A program made the position numbers and the translations under genes. Below, one piece after another: positions 41,602 through 49,904 of a DNA stretch of 64,000 nucleotides; within the stretch, counting starts at the first letter, position 1; each line of letters begins with the position of its first letter. This DNA comes from JBHOQS01 sp042408875 (GTDB taxonomy: Bacteria > Chloroflexota > UBA11872 > JBHOQS01), in the NCBI GenBank assembly GCA_042408875.1, contig JBHOQS010000023.1, positions 1 to 64,000 of the forward strand. Direction: 5' to 3'. The notes beneath the pieces were generated by a model that saw nothing but the letters and a program-made list of their open reading frames with translations, did no database searches and was not told the DNA's origin.

Positions 41602-43335
41602 ATGATCCATCGCTACGATGCTGTGATCGTCGGCGCGGGCGGTGCGGGCCTGATGGCCGCGCTTCATGCCGCGCCCCATGCTTCTGTGGCGGTCTTGAGT
41701 AAGCTCTATCCCGTTCGCTCCCACACTGGCGCTGCCCAAGGGGGCATCGGTGCAGCCCTCGGCAACCTGGAAGAAGACCACTGGGAGTGGCACATGTTTG
41801 ACACCGTCAAGGGTGGCGACTACCTGGTGGATCAGGACGCGGCCGAGGTGATGTGCCGGGATGCCATCGAGGCGGTGTACTTTCTGGAGCACATGGGCCT
41901 GCCGTTTGACCGCACGCCAGAGGGGAAGATCTTGCAGCGCCGCTTCGGTGGCCACACGCGCAACTACGGTGAAGCTCCGGTGCGTCGCGCCTGCCACGCC
42001 GCCGACCGCACCGGCCACATGATCTTGCAGACCCTCTATCAGCAATGCATCCGTCACCGCGTGCAGTTCTTCAACGAGTTCCAGGTGCTGGACCTCTTGA
42101 TCCGTGATGGGCGCGCGGCCGGCGTGGTCGCATACGAGATCCGCACGGGCGAGATCCATGTGTTTCACGCCCGCGCGGTGCTGTTCGCCACCGGCGGGTT
42201 CGGGCGGGTGTACAAGATCACATCGAACGCGCATGCCTTGACAGGCGACGGCCTGGCTGTGGCATACCGCCGCGGCATCCCGCTCGAGGACATGGAGTTC
42301 TTTCAGTTCCATCCCACCGGCATCTACAAGCTCGGTATCCTGATTAGCGAGGCGGCCCGTGGTGAGGGCGGCATCTTGCTGAATCGCCACGGGGAGCGCT
42401 TCATGGAGCGCTATGCGCCGAACCTCAAGGACCTGGCGCCCCGTGATGTGATCTCGCGCTGCATGTACCAGGAAGTGCGTGAGGGGCGCGGCATCGATGG
42501 GAAGGACTACCTGCACCTCGACCTGCGCCACCTCGGCCGCGAGGTCATCGAGACCAAGCTGCCTGACGTCACCGACTTCATCCGCACCTATCTGGGCCTT
42601 GATCCGGTGACCGATCTCATCCCGGTGCAACCAACGGCGCACTACGGCATGGGTGGCATTCCCACCGACGTGGATGGCCGGGTGATCATCGACGACTGGA
42701 AGACGGCGATCCACGGGCTGTACGCCGCCGGTGAGTGCGCCTGCGTCTCGGTGCATGGGGCGAACCGGCTCGGCACGAACTCACTGGTGGACATCATCGT
42801 CTTCGGCCGCCGCGCTGGCCAGCACATCGTGCGCTTCCTGCGCGAGAACCTGGACTGGCCCGACCTGCCGGGCGATGCAGCGGAGCCGGCGCGGGCGGAG
42901 ATCGACCGCATCCTGCGCAGCAGCGGCGGCGAATCCGTCGCTGAGATCAGGCAGCTCCTCCAGGAGCACATGATGGATCTGGCCTCGGTGGTGCGTGATG
43001 AGGAGCGCCTGATGGCTATGCGCAACCACCTGGCGGATCTGCGCGAGCGGTATCTTCGCGTGACCATCCAGGACAAGGGGAAGCAATTCAATACCGACCT
43101 GGTGGAAGCCTGGGAGCTTGGTTGTATGCTCGACGTGTCAGAGGCGATCGTCGAGTCGGCCCTGGCACGCAAGGAGAGCCGCGGGGCGCACTACCGCGAG
43201 GACTTCCCGCGGCGTGACGATGCGAACTATCTGGCGCATACGCTGGCCTATCGCTGCGGCGCCCCCGGCAAGGTCGAGATCACGTACAAGCCCGTGATCA
43301 TCACCAAGTTTGAGCCAAAGGAGCGGGTCTACTGA
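41602..43335 (+). CDS. sdhA: succinate dehydrogenase/fumarate reductase flavoprotein subunit
   Basis: 577 residues. FAD binding at YDAVIVGAGGAGLMAALHAA; the covalent-flavin His 41 in RSHTGAAQGGIGAAL; substrate residues in FFQFHPTGIYKLG, SEAARGEGGILLN and GANRLGTNSLVDIIVFGRRA; HYGMGGIPTDVDGRV. It oxidises succinate in the TCA cycle. The C-terminal domain ends VEITYKPVIITKFEPKERVY, typical of SdhA. There is no clear ribosome site. sdhB starts 13 bp after its stop, but no membrane-anchor gene is present in this locus. Confidence 0.97.
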   Translation: MIHRYDAVIVGAGGAGLMAALHAAPHASVAVLSKLYPVRSHTGAAQGGIGAALGNLEEDHWEWHMFDTVKGGDYLVDQDAAEVMCRDAIEAVYFLEHMGLPFDRTPEGKILQRRFGGHTRNYGEAPVRRACHAADRTGHMILQTLYQQCIRHRVQFFNEFQVLDLLIRDGRAAGVVAYEIRTGEIHVFHARAVLFATGGFGRVYKITSNAHALTGDGLAVAYRRGIPLEDMEFFQFHPTGIYKLGILISEAARGEGGILLNRHGERFMERYAPNLKDLAPRDVISRCMYQEVREGRGIDGKDYLHLDLRHLGREVIETKLPDVTDFIRTYLGLDPVTDLIPVQPTAHYGMGGIPTDVDGRVIIDDWKTAIHGLYAAGECACVSVHGANRLGTNSLVDIIVFGRRAGQHIVRFLRENLDWPDLPGDAAEPARAEIDRILRSSGGESVAEIRQLLQEHMMDLASVVRDEERLMAMRNHLADLRERYLRVTIQDKGKQFNTDLVEAWELGCMLDVSEAIVESALARKESRGAHYREDFPRRDDANYLAHTLAYRCGAPGKVEITYKPVIITKFEPKERVY

Positions 43336-43348
43336 CCTGTGGATCGCC

Positions 43349-44047
43349 ATGGAAGTCACATTCAGAATCCAGCGGTTTGATCCTGAGAAAGATCGCAAGC
43401 CGTACTACCGCGAATATGTGGTCGACGTCGAGCCGACCGATCGGGTGCTTGACGCGCTGCATCTGATTAAGTGGTATCAGGACGGCACGCTCACCTTCCG
43501 GCGCTCATGTGCCCACGGTATCTGCGGCTCGGATACGATGCGGATCAACGGGCGCAATCAGCTCGCCTGCAAGGTCCTCATCAAAGACGTGGGCTCGCGC
43601 GTCACGGTCGAGCCGATGCTTGGCTTTCCCATTATCAAAGACCTGGTGGTGGATCTGGAGCCATTCTTCGAAAAGTACCGTGCTATCCGGCCGTACCTGA
43701 TTAACAACGATCCGCCGCCGGTTACCGAGCGATTGCAGAGCCCTGAGGAGCGCGCCCGGTTCGATGACACCACCAAGTGCATCCTGTGCGCGGCCTGCAC
43801 CACGGCCTGCCCGCCCTTCTGGGCGAACGGCCGCTGGCTGGGGCCGGCGGCCCTGGTGAACGCCCACCGTTTCATCTTTGACAGCCGTGACCAGGGCGCT
43901 CAGGAGCGGCTGAACATCCTCAACAGTAACGACGGCGTGTGGCGGTGCCGCACCGTCTTCAACTGCACCGACGCCTGTCCTCGCGGCATCAAGGTCACTG
44001 AGGCAATCGAGCAGCTCAAGCGGGCCCTGCTGGTCAAGCGCACGTGA
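43349..44047 (+). CDS. sdhB: succinate dehydrogenase iron-sulfur subunit
   Basis: 232 residues. The N-terminal plant-type ferredoxin domain has LTFRRSCAHGICGSDTMRIN and NQLACKVLI ([2Fe-2S] cysteines). The C-terminal domain has CILCAACTTACP for [4Fe-4S] and the later CRTVFNCTDACPRGI for [3Fe-4S]. It carries electrons from SdhA to quinone. The start is ATG 43349 (MEVTFRIQRFDPEKD); the ORF from 43310 overlapping sdhA is rejected. SdhC/SdhD are not nearby. Confidence 0.97.
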   Translation: MEVTFRIQRFDPEKDRKPYYREYVVDVEPTDRVLDALHLIKWYQDGTLTFRRSCAHGICGSDTMRINGRNQLACKVLIKDVGSRVTVEPMLGFPIIKDLVVDLEPFFEKYRAIRPYLINNDPPPVTERLQSPEERARFDDTTKCILCAACTTACPPFWANGRWLGPAALVNAHRFIFDSRDQGAQERLNILNSNDGVWRCRTVFNCTDACPRGIKVTEAIEQLKRALLVKRT

Positions 44048-44175
44048 GCGCCCCTGTAGGAAGCGTAACCCCGGCCGCGCGTGCGTGTTATACTGCTGCG
44101 TGCACCACGCACGGCATGCCCGCGTGCTGGACCGGCCGCACCACAATGTGACCAGACACGGAAGCGAGTAGGAGC

Positions 44176-45441
44176 ATGCGGAGTCGCGAGGTTGCTGCGC
44201 CGGCGCGGGTCGTCGTCACGGGCCTGGGGTGTATCAGCCCCCTGGGCAGCACGGTCGAGCGCACCTGGCAGGGGATGCTAGCGGGGCGGTCAGGCACTGC
44301 CCGTATCAATCGCTTCGACGTGTCACAATATACCTGCCAGGTGGCCGGCATGGTCGAAGACTTCGACCCGTCCGTGGCGCTCGATGCCCGCGAGGCTCGG
44401 CGCATGGACCGCTGCGTCCAGTTTGCTGTAGCCTGCGCCAAGGAGGCTGTCCAGGATGCCTGTCTTGACCTGAGCCGGGAGGATCCGACCCGTATCGGTG
44501 TGCTCGTTGGCTCGGGTATCGGCGGGATCATCACCCTGAGCGAGGCGTTTCACACCCTGGTCGAGCGCGGCCCGGGGCGAATCAGCCCGTTCGTCGCCTC
44601 GCAGATGCTGGCGGATACGCCAGCTGGGCAGATCTCGATCTCGCTGGGGCTGAAGGGCCCCAACATGGCGATCGTCACCGCCTGTGCTACGGGCGCGCAC
44701 AACATCGGCGAGGCGGCAGCCATCATTGCGCGCGGCGATGCCGACGTGATGCTGGCTGGCGGCGTCGAGGCGCCGATCACGGCGATCGGCCTGGGTGTAT
44801 TCTGCGCGGTGCGTGCGCTGTCCACGCATTACAACGACCGTCCGGCCCAGGCCTCACGACCCTTCGATCTGCACCGCGACGGCTTCGTGGCTGGGGAAGG
44901 CGCAGGTATCTTGGTCCTCGAACGCCTCGAGCACGCGCTGGCGCGCAAGGCGCGCATCTACGCCGAGCTGGCTGGCTACGGGCTCTCCGCCGATGCCACC
45001 CATATTACTGCGCCGCCCGAAGATGGGGAAGGGGCCTTCCGCTCCATGGCGATGGCGCTGGCGAAGGCCGGCCTTGCGCCCGAGCAGGTGGACTACATCA
45101 ACGCTCATGGCACCTCGACGCCCCAGGGTGACATCGCCGAGGCGCGGGCGATCCTGCAGCTGTTTGGCCCTCATGTGGAGCGCCTGCCGGTGAGCTCGAC
45201 GAAATCGATGACCGGGCATCTGCTCGGTGCCGCTGGCGGCGTAGAGGCCGTGGCCACGATCCTGGCTATTCGCGATAACATACTGCCGCCGACGATCAAC
45301 TACGAGACGCCGGATCCCCAGTGCCCGCTCGACGTCGTGCCGAACCGCGCTCGTCCGGCTCGGGTAGACGTGGCGCTGTCGAATAGTTTTGGCTTCGGCG
45401 GGCACAATGCGACGCTGGTGTTCCGGCGCTTTCAGCCGTAG
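44176..45441 (+). CDS. fabF: beta-ketoacyl-ACP synthase II
   Basis: 421-residue condensing enzyme for fatty-acid elongation. Catalytic Cys 170 in VTACATGAHNIGEAA, His 311 in NAHGTSTPQGD and His 348 in KSMTGHLLGAAGG. RVVVTGLGCISPLGS opens the protein and SNSFGFGGHNATLVFRRF closes it. AGGAG lies ahead of the ATG. accB follows six bases after the stop, so fatty-acid initiation and elongation genes are cotranscribed. Confidence 0.96.
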   Translation: MRSREVAAPARVVVTGLGCISPLGSTVERTWQGMLAGRSGTARINRFDVSQYTCQVAGMVEDFDPSVALDAREARRMDRCVQFAVACAKEAVQDACLDLSREDPTRIGVLVGSGIGGIITLSEAFHTLVERGPGRISPFVASQMLADTPAGQISISLGLKGPNMAIVTACATGAHNIGEAAAIIARGDADVMLAGGVEAPITAIGLGVFCAVRALSTHYNDRPAQASRPFDLHRDGFVAGEGAGILVLERLEHALARKARIYAELAGYGLSADATHITAPPEDGEGAFRSMAMALAKAGLAPEQVDYINAHGTSTPQGDIAEARAILQLFGPHVERLPVSSTKSMTGHLLGAAGGVEAVATILAIRDNILPPTINYETPDPQCPLDVVPNRARPARVDVALSNSFGFGGHNATLVFRRFQP

Positions 45442-45447
45442 GGTGGT

Positions 45448-46023
45448 ATGGGAGACCGCACTGTTGAGCCGGAGGCCGGCGCGCTTGATGACTCTGTGAC
45501 TGCTGCGCCTGTCCAGGCGCCTGCCACCGCCGATCGGGGCCTGATCCGCGCCGTGCATGCGCTGCTAGCGCTCCTGGAGCAAGCGCAGGTCTCCGAAATC
45601 GAGGTTGCGCTGGGCGAGACGCGGATCTTCGTTCGGCGCGGTGGGGCGCGCCGCCAGGCGCTGACGCGCCCGGCCCCTGCCGCCGCGGTGGCCGGTGCGG
45701 TGGATGGAGCGGCTGCGGCAGAGGACACCGGCGCCGATGGCCTGGCGCGCGTGCTGTCTCCACTGACGGGGGTGTTCTATCTTACGCCTTCGCCGAACGC
45801 ACCGCCGTATGTCCAGGAGGGAAGCTTCGTCGAGCGTGATCAGGTCGTCGGCCTCGTGGAGGCAATGAAGACGTTCAACGAGGTGCGCACAGATACCGCA
45901 GGGGTAGTGGTTCGCATCCTGGTCAAGTCAGGCGAGCTCGTGCAGGTGGACCAGGCGCTGATGCTGATCAGGCCGGAAACCGGCGCTGCACCGGGACAGC
46001 CACAAGTGAACCCCCTCGTATAG
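45448..46023 (+). CDS. accB: biotin carboxyl carrier protein of acetyl-CoA carboxylase
   Basis: 191 residues. The N-terminal helical region (IRAVHALLALLEQAQVSEIE) is joined by an Ala/Pro linker to the biotinyl domain (about 102-178): PLTGVFYLTPSPNAPPYVQE, VVGLVEAMKTFNEVRTDTAG. The modified lysine is Lys 141 in EAMKTF, a variant of the usual EAMKLM. The APPYVQEG thumb loop is present. No accC is adjacent. It is followed by bioY, linking the carrier to biotin supply. Confidence 0.95.
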   Translation: MGDRTVEPEAGALDDSVTAAPVQAPATADRGLIRAVHALLALLEQAQVSEIEVALGETRIFVRRGGARRQALTRPAPAAAVAGAVDGAAAAEDTGADGLARVLSPLTGVFYLTPSPNAPPYVQEGSFVERDQVVGLVEAMKTFNEVRTDTAGVVVRILVKSGELVQVDQALMLIRPETGAAPGQPQVNPLV

Positions 46024-46049
46024 GGCTGCGGTGGAACGGTGCACGAGGA

Positions 46050-46071
46050 GGGGCAGCTCTAGGGCTGCCCC
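46050..46071 (+). terminator. hairpin after accB
   Basis: GGGGCAGC and GCTGCCCC pair over 8 bp with a 6-nt loop, 26 bp after the accB stop. No U tract. Confidence 0.5.
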
Positions 46072-46214
46072 CGGAGTGGGCGTGGTGGACACTGATGAGC
46101 AGGGGCTCTCGCGCGGAGGCGGTGGGTGGCAGGGCGCCTGTTCACCTGCGAATGGCAGCGAACGATCGGCACGAGCATAACCCGAGATAACCCGAGTGGG
46201 GGGAAGAACTGCAC

Positions 46215-46847
46215 ATGAGGGGCGATCTGTGGGGGCAGCCACACGGCGTGCGTGCAGCTATTCTTGCGGCCGCTACCGCGCGGGCACGGCTCGCCCGTGA
46301 GGCTCTGGTGGTCGGCCTGTTCGTGGCGTTCTGCGCTCTCGCGGCCCAGGTGTCGATCCGTATCCCAGGCACGCCAGTGCCCTTTACGCTCCAAGTGTTG
46401 GCGGTGCTGCTGGGCGCTCTGGCGCTCGGACCGCGCCGGGCATTCATAGCACAGGTGACCTACCTGGCGCTCGGCGTCGCCGGGCTGCCAGTGTTCGCTC
46501 TTGGACGGAGCGGCTGGCCCGTGCTGCTGGGTCCGACTGGCGGCTATCTGTATGGCTTCGCCCTCGCTGCCGCAGCGACGGGCTGGCTTGCCGGCGACAG
46601 CCAGAGTGTGCTGCGCCGCTTCGGCGCCTGTGTCGCAGGCATTGCCATCATCTGGCTGGCCGGCGCTGTACACCTGGGTGCGCTGGTCGCGCTCACCGGG
46701 CACGGCGCCAGCCCGTGGACGATCGCGTGGCTTCAGGGCGTCGCTCCGTTCATCGTGGTTGACTTGGTGAAAGCGGTGATTGCCACAGCCGTAGGCCCCG
46801 GTGGCCGGTGGCTGGTCGCGCGGTTTCTGGGGGAGCCACTTAGGTAG
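46215..46847 (+). CDS. bioY: BioY biotin transporter substrate-binding (S) component
   Basis: 210 residues, about six transmembrane helices. BioY signatures: VPFTLQVLAVLLGALALGPR, TYLALGVAGLPVFA, LLGPTGGYLYGFALAA and a C-terminal FIVVDLVKAVIATAVG. It captures biotin as an energy-coupling-factor S component or on its own. The AT modules are not in the window. Position between accB and acpP suggests biotin salvage for acetyl-CoA carboxylase. GGGGGAAG precedes the ATG. No biotin-operator sequence was recognised upstream. Confidence 0.94.
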   Translation: MRGDLWGQPHGVRAAILAAATARARLAREALVVGLFVAFCALAAQVSIRIPGTPVPFTLQVLAVLLGALALGPRRAFIAQVTYLALGVAGLPVFALGRSGWPVLLGPTGGYLYGFALAAAATGWLAGDSQSVLRRFGACVAGIAIIWLAGAVHLGALVALTGHGASPWTIAWLQGVAPFIVVDLVKAVIATAVGPGGRWLVARFLGEPLR

Positions 46848-46879
46848 CAGGTTGAGAGTAAACGCGAGGAGAGCATCTC

Positions 46880-47122
46880 ATGAGCCAGGTAGATGTAGAG
46901 CGGATTAGGAAGATCATCGCTAATACACTGAAGGTGGACGAGTCTAAGATTACGGAGAGTGCTTCATTCACCGAGGACCTCGGGGCTGACTCGCTTGACC
47001 TCGTCGAGCTCATCATGGCCTTCGAAGATGAGTATGGTGTAGAGATCCCCGACGAGGACGCACAGAAGATCCGTACCGTCGGGGACGCGCTCGAATATGT
47101 CCGCGCACGTACCCAGGCATGA
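46880..47122 (+). CDS. acpP: acyl carrier protein
   Basis: 80 residues, normal ACP length. Ser 38 in LGADSLDLVELIMAFEDEYG takes the phosphopantetheine arm. VERIRKIIANTLKVDESKIT and IPDEDAQKIRTVGDALEYV are typical of helices one and three. GAGGAGA precedes the ATG. It lies in the fatty-acid gene cluster 32 bp after bioY. Confidence 0.97.
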   Translation: MSQVDVERIRKIIANTLKVDESKITESASFTEDLGADSLDLVELIMAFEDEYGVEIPDEDAQKIRTVGDALEYVRARTQA

Positions 47123-47143
47123 CCGGCGCTCATGCGCTTCAGG

Positions 47144-47192
47144 GTCTGGTGGGTAGTAGAGTCGGTGGGCAGTTCAGTCGGTGGGTAGTGCA
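47144..47192. repeat. 16-bp degenerate tandem repeat
   Basis: GTCGGTGGGCAGTTCA and GTCGGTGGGTAGTGCA follow each other (47161-47192); a third, more diverged copy precedes them. Confidence 0.8.
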
Positions 47193-47193
47193 G

Positions 47194-47307
47194 ATGGATG
47201 TCGTCACAGCTCGCGTGATGCAGGCCATCATGTGGCTGCTGCTGGCGTGGCTCGTGTTCGCCGTGATTCTCAGTGCGTTGGGCATGCTCTTCGGCCTGCG
47301 TGTCTGA
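47194..47307 (+). CDS. small single-helix membrane protein
   Basis: 37 residues, MDVVTARVMQAIMWLLLAWL then FAVILSALGMLFGLRV, essentially one transmembrane helix. The frame is open back to 47119, overlapping the acpP end, but the earlier part is encoded by the 16-bp repeats. A poor ribosome site makes expression uncertain. Confidence 0.45.
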   Translation: MDVVTARVMQAIMWLLLAWLVFAVILSALGMLFGLRV

Positions 47308-47364
47308 GAGCGCGCCGGACGTGTCCCGCGTTCGGCACTGGTACAGGCCAGGGGAGGGATGCAG

Positions 47365-48114
47365 ATGAAGCTGTCTGGGCGGGTCGCAGTGGTCACAGGT
47401 TCGGCGAGCGGGATTGGGCGCGCCACGGCGCTGGCGCTGGCGCAGGAGGGCGCGGCGGTGGTCGTTAACTACTCCCGATCTGAGGCCGAAGCGGAGGAGA
47501 CGGCTGCCGCTGTGCGCGCGGCCGGTGCGCGGTGCCTGGTCGTACAAGCCGATGTCTCCCAGGAGCCCGCTGCTCGAGAGTTGATCGCACGGGCCGTCCA
47601 GGAGTTCGGCCGCCTCGATGTGCTCGTCAATAATGCGGCCACCACGGTCTTCGTGGATTACCGCGACCTGGACGCGCTGACCGAGGAGACTTGGGACCGG
47701 CTCTATGCGGTCAATGTTAAGGGGACCTTCTGGTGTAGCCGGGCGGCGGTCGAGCCGATGCGCCGCTCCCGCGGCGGGCACATCATCAATATCGGGTCGC
47801 TGGCCGGCATCACTGGCCTAGGCAGCTCCATCCCCTACGCGGCTTCGAAGGCAGCGGTGGCCTGCCTGACGAAGTCGCTCGCGCGGGCACTTGCTCCGGA
47901 GATCCGCGTGAACTGCGTCGCACCCGGGTTCATCGATACCCGCTGGAACGCCGGCCGCGACGAAGCGCGACGGCAGGCCACGGAGCAAGCAGTGCTCAAG
48001 CGGGTTGGCACGCCGGAAGACATTGCCCAGGTCGTACGCTGGTTAGCCACCGATGCCTCCTTCCTCACCGGGCAGGTGATCATCGCCGACGGTGGCCGGG
48101 CGCTTAACCTGTAG
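47365..48114 (+). CDS. short-chain dehydrogenase/reductase, FabG-like
   Basis: 249 residues. Cofactor loop TGSASGIGRATALALAQEGA, LDVLVNNAAT, the catalytic Ser in IINIGSLAGITG and Tyr/Lys in YAASKAAVACLTKSLA; the C-terminus LTGQVIIADGGRALNL. The position after acpP fits a 3-oxoacyl-ACP reductase, but the SDR family is broad and the substrate is not fixed by sequence. GGAGGG lies six bases before ATG 47365; a second ATG at 47359 is closer to it than is usual. Confidence 0.9.
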   Translation: MKLSGRVAVVTGSASGIGRATALALAQEGAAVVVNYSRSEAEAEETAAAVRAAGARCLVVQADVSQEPAARELIARAVQEFGRLDVLVNNAATTVFVDYRDLDALTEETWDRLYAVNVKGTFWCSRAAVEPMRRSRGGHIINIGSLAGITGLGSSIPYAASKAAVACLTKSLARALAPEIRVNCVAPGFIDTRWNAGRDEARRQATEQAVLKRVGTPEDIAQVVRWLATDASFLTGQVIIADGGRALNL

Positions 48115-48131
48115 CGCGCCGGCGTCGCCCT

Positions 48132-48159
48132 TTGCTCCTAGGCCCGGACCGGCTATAAT
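48132..48159 (+). promoter_or_regulatory. candidate promoter for the membrane glycosyltransferase
   Basis: TTGCTC (48132-48137) and a perfect TATAAT (48154-48159) with 16-bp spacing, about 180 bp upstream of the start codon. Confidence 0.5.
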
Positions 48160-48340
48160 ACCGCCCGGTTGCATGCGCTACGGCGGCCGTCGTCGTGGAG
48201 CTCTGGCAGGGGCGTGATTCCTGCCCTAGGTCCCCGCGAGGGCGTGCCCGGGCTCTGGCTGCTTCTCTGGCCCGGTACCAGGTGGTTGGCTGGCGCAGAC
48301 TGCAGATCCAAATTCGGGTCACGGACAGGAACGCGTCGCT

Positions 48341-49900
48341 ATGCTGGACAACAGGGATGAGAGTTCGGCCTTTGGCTACCCTGTCTCCGCTCAGCAGCGC
48401 TGGGCGGCCATCGCCGAGCGCCTGGTCGAGCGCATGCGGGAGAGTATCCCTGCGGTGGTGGCATGGGCCGTGGTCCTGGCACCGCTGTGGCTGACCTACC
48501 TGAACCCTATCGCCGGGCTCATGCTGGTCGGCAGCGCTATGGCCTTCTTCATCGTCCGCTCGACCTCGTTCGGCATCATGGGCTTGGTCAACCGCGGGCA
48601 TGTGCTGCGCGGCCTGAACCAGGACTGGCTGGCGAAAATCCACGCCGAGCACATCCCCTGGCAGCAGTACCGCATCACGTTCATGATCCGCGCTTTTCGC
48701 GAAGGCAACCGTGCCATGCTCCGCCAGACGCTGGAGGCGATCTACCACGCGAACTGGCCGCATGACGGAGAGCGTATCTATCAGGTGGAAGTAGTCTTCG
48801 CCACAGAAGAGGACGATCCGATCACGCCCCCCATCGTCGAGGAGCTGGCAGCAGAGTACCGCGGGCGCATGGTCGTGCGGCAGGTGATCCACCCCTGCGA
48901 GCCGGATGTGCTGCCTGGGCCGTCGTCGGCGATGCACTATGTCGGACGCGTGCTCCGGCAGGAGGCAGTCCGCCAGCGTATCGATCCGCGCACCTGGCTG
49001 ATCGCCGATCTGGATGCCGACACTATCCTGCACCCGCAGTACGTGCCGTGCCTGGTGTACCACCATGCAACGGACCCCCACCGCGATCGCCGCGTCTACC
49101 AGCCGGTCGTACTCTTCACCACAGACTACTGGAAGGCGCCACTGCACAGTCGACTGTCTGCCGCGGGCCTGTCGGTGATGACGCTGGGCTGGAACCGCTG
49201 GCCGGAGCTGGCATTCACCGGAGCGGCTGCCAGCCTGGACCTGCTGGCCAGCGTAGACTTCTGGCCAACGAACTCACATAGCCAGGATTCCGGCATCGAC
49301 CTGCGCTTTCGCATGCGGTACGGCTCGTCCTACGACGTGTCCGGCTTGCCCGTAACTGCGTCGGTCTACCCGGTGATGGAACAGGGGCCGGCGCACACGC
49401 TGCTCCAGCGGATCAGACGGTACTGGACTAGCTTCCGCGTGCTCTTTCGCCAGAGCGCTCGGTGGCGCGAGGGCCCGCTGGACGAGTTCATCGAGGCCAT
49501 GCGCGCCGGGCATGTGCCGCTTATCTTGCAGCGGCTATGGGCGGGCCTGGAGCGGGACACCATCACACTGCTCACTGGCGCCGGCTTTCTGGCGGCCAAG
49601 GTCGTGCTGGACCATTCCTGGCCCTACTATTACGAGACCAATCCCTTGGATAACCTGGCCGTGTTCGCCATGACGCTGGTGAGCTTGCTCGGTCTGGCAG
49701 CCTTCTGGAGCCTGCTGCGTACCCCGGCCTTTGTGCAGCCGACGCGCTCGGTCTGGCGCACGGCCGGTGAGATGATCCTCTTCTGGGTGCTGTTCACCCT
49801 CTATCTGCCAGTGCTCACCAGCGTCGCCGGCCTGAAGACCGCCACCGCTTATGCCCTGGGCAAGCGCCCGCGCGGCCATTACACGCCGACACCAAAGTAG
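48341..49900 (+). CDS. membrane glycosyltransferase, GT2-like
   Basis: 519 residues. Two N-terminal helices (about 38-75), a cytoplasmic catalytic region (YRITFMIRAFREGNRAMLRQ; LIADLDADTILHPQYVPCLV with the D-x-D), the acceptor-site stretch SHSQDSGIDLRFRMRYG, an R-R-Y-W-like motif, and three or four C-terminal helices ending before a basic tail. This order resembles processive GT2 synthases or polymer-exporting enzymes, but the first sugar-binding motif is unusual, so the product is not assigned. The next gene is convergent. Confidence 0.82.
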   Translation: MLDNRDESSAFGYPVSAQQRWAAIAERLVERMRESIPAVVAWAVVLAPLWLTYLNPIAGLMLVGSAMAFFIVRSTSFGIMGLVNRGHVLRGLNQDWLAKIHAEHIPWQQYRITFMIRAFREGNRAMLRQTLEAIYHANWPHDGERIYQVEVVFATEEDDPITPPIVEELAAEYRGRMVVRQVIHPCEPDVLPGPSSAMHYVGRVLRQEAVRQRIDPRTWLIADLDADTILHPQYVPCLVYHHATDPHRDRRVYQPVVLFTTDYWKAPLHSRLSAAGLSVMTLGWNRWPELAFTGAAASLDLLASVDFWPTNSHSQDSGIDLRFRMRYGSSYDVSGLPVTASVYPVMEQGPAHTLLQRIRRYWTSFRVLFRQSARWREGPLDEFIEAMRAGHVPLILQRLWAGLERDTITLLTGAGFLAAKVVLDHSWPYYYETNPLDNLAVFAMTLVSLLGLAAFWSLLRTPAFVQPTRSVWRTAGEMILFWVLFTLYLPVLTSVAGLKTATAYALGKRPRGHYTPTPK

Positions 49901-49904
49901 GTCG

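Noticed and set aside
41338..42756. 472-codon minus-strand ORF
   Set aside because: Antisense of sdhA, no start signal.
46142..46447. minus-strand ORFs over bioY
   Set aside because: Shadows of a membrane protein gene.
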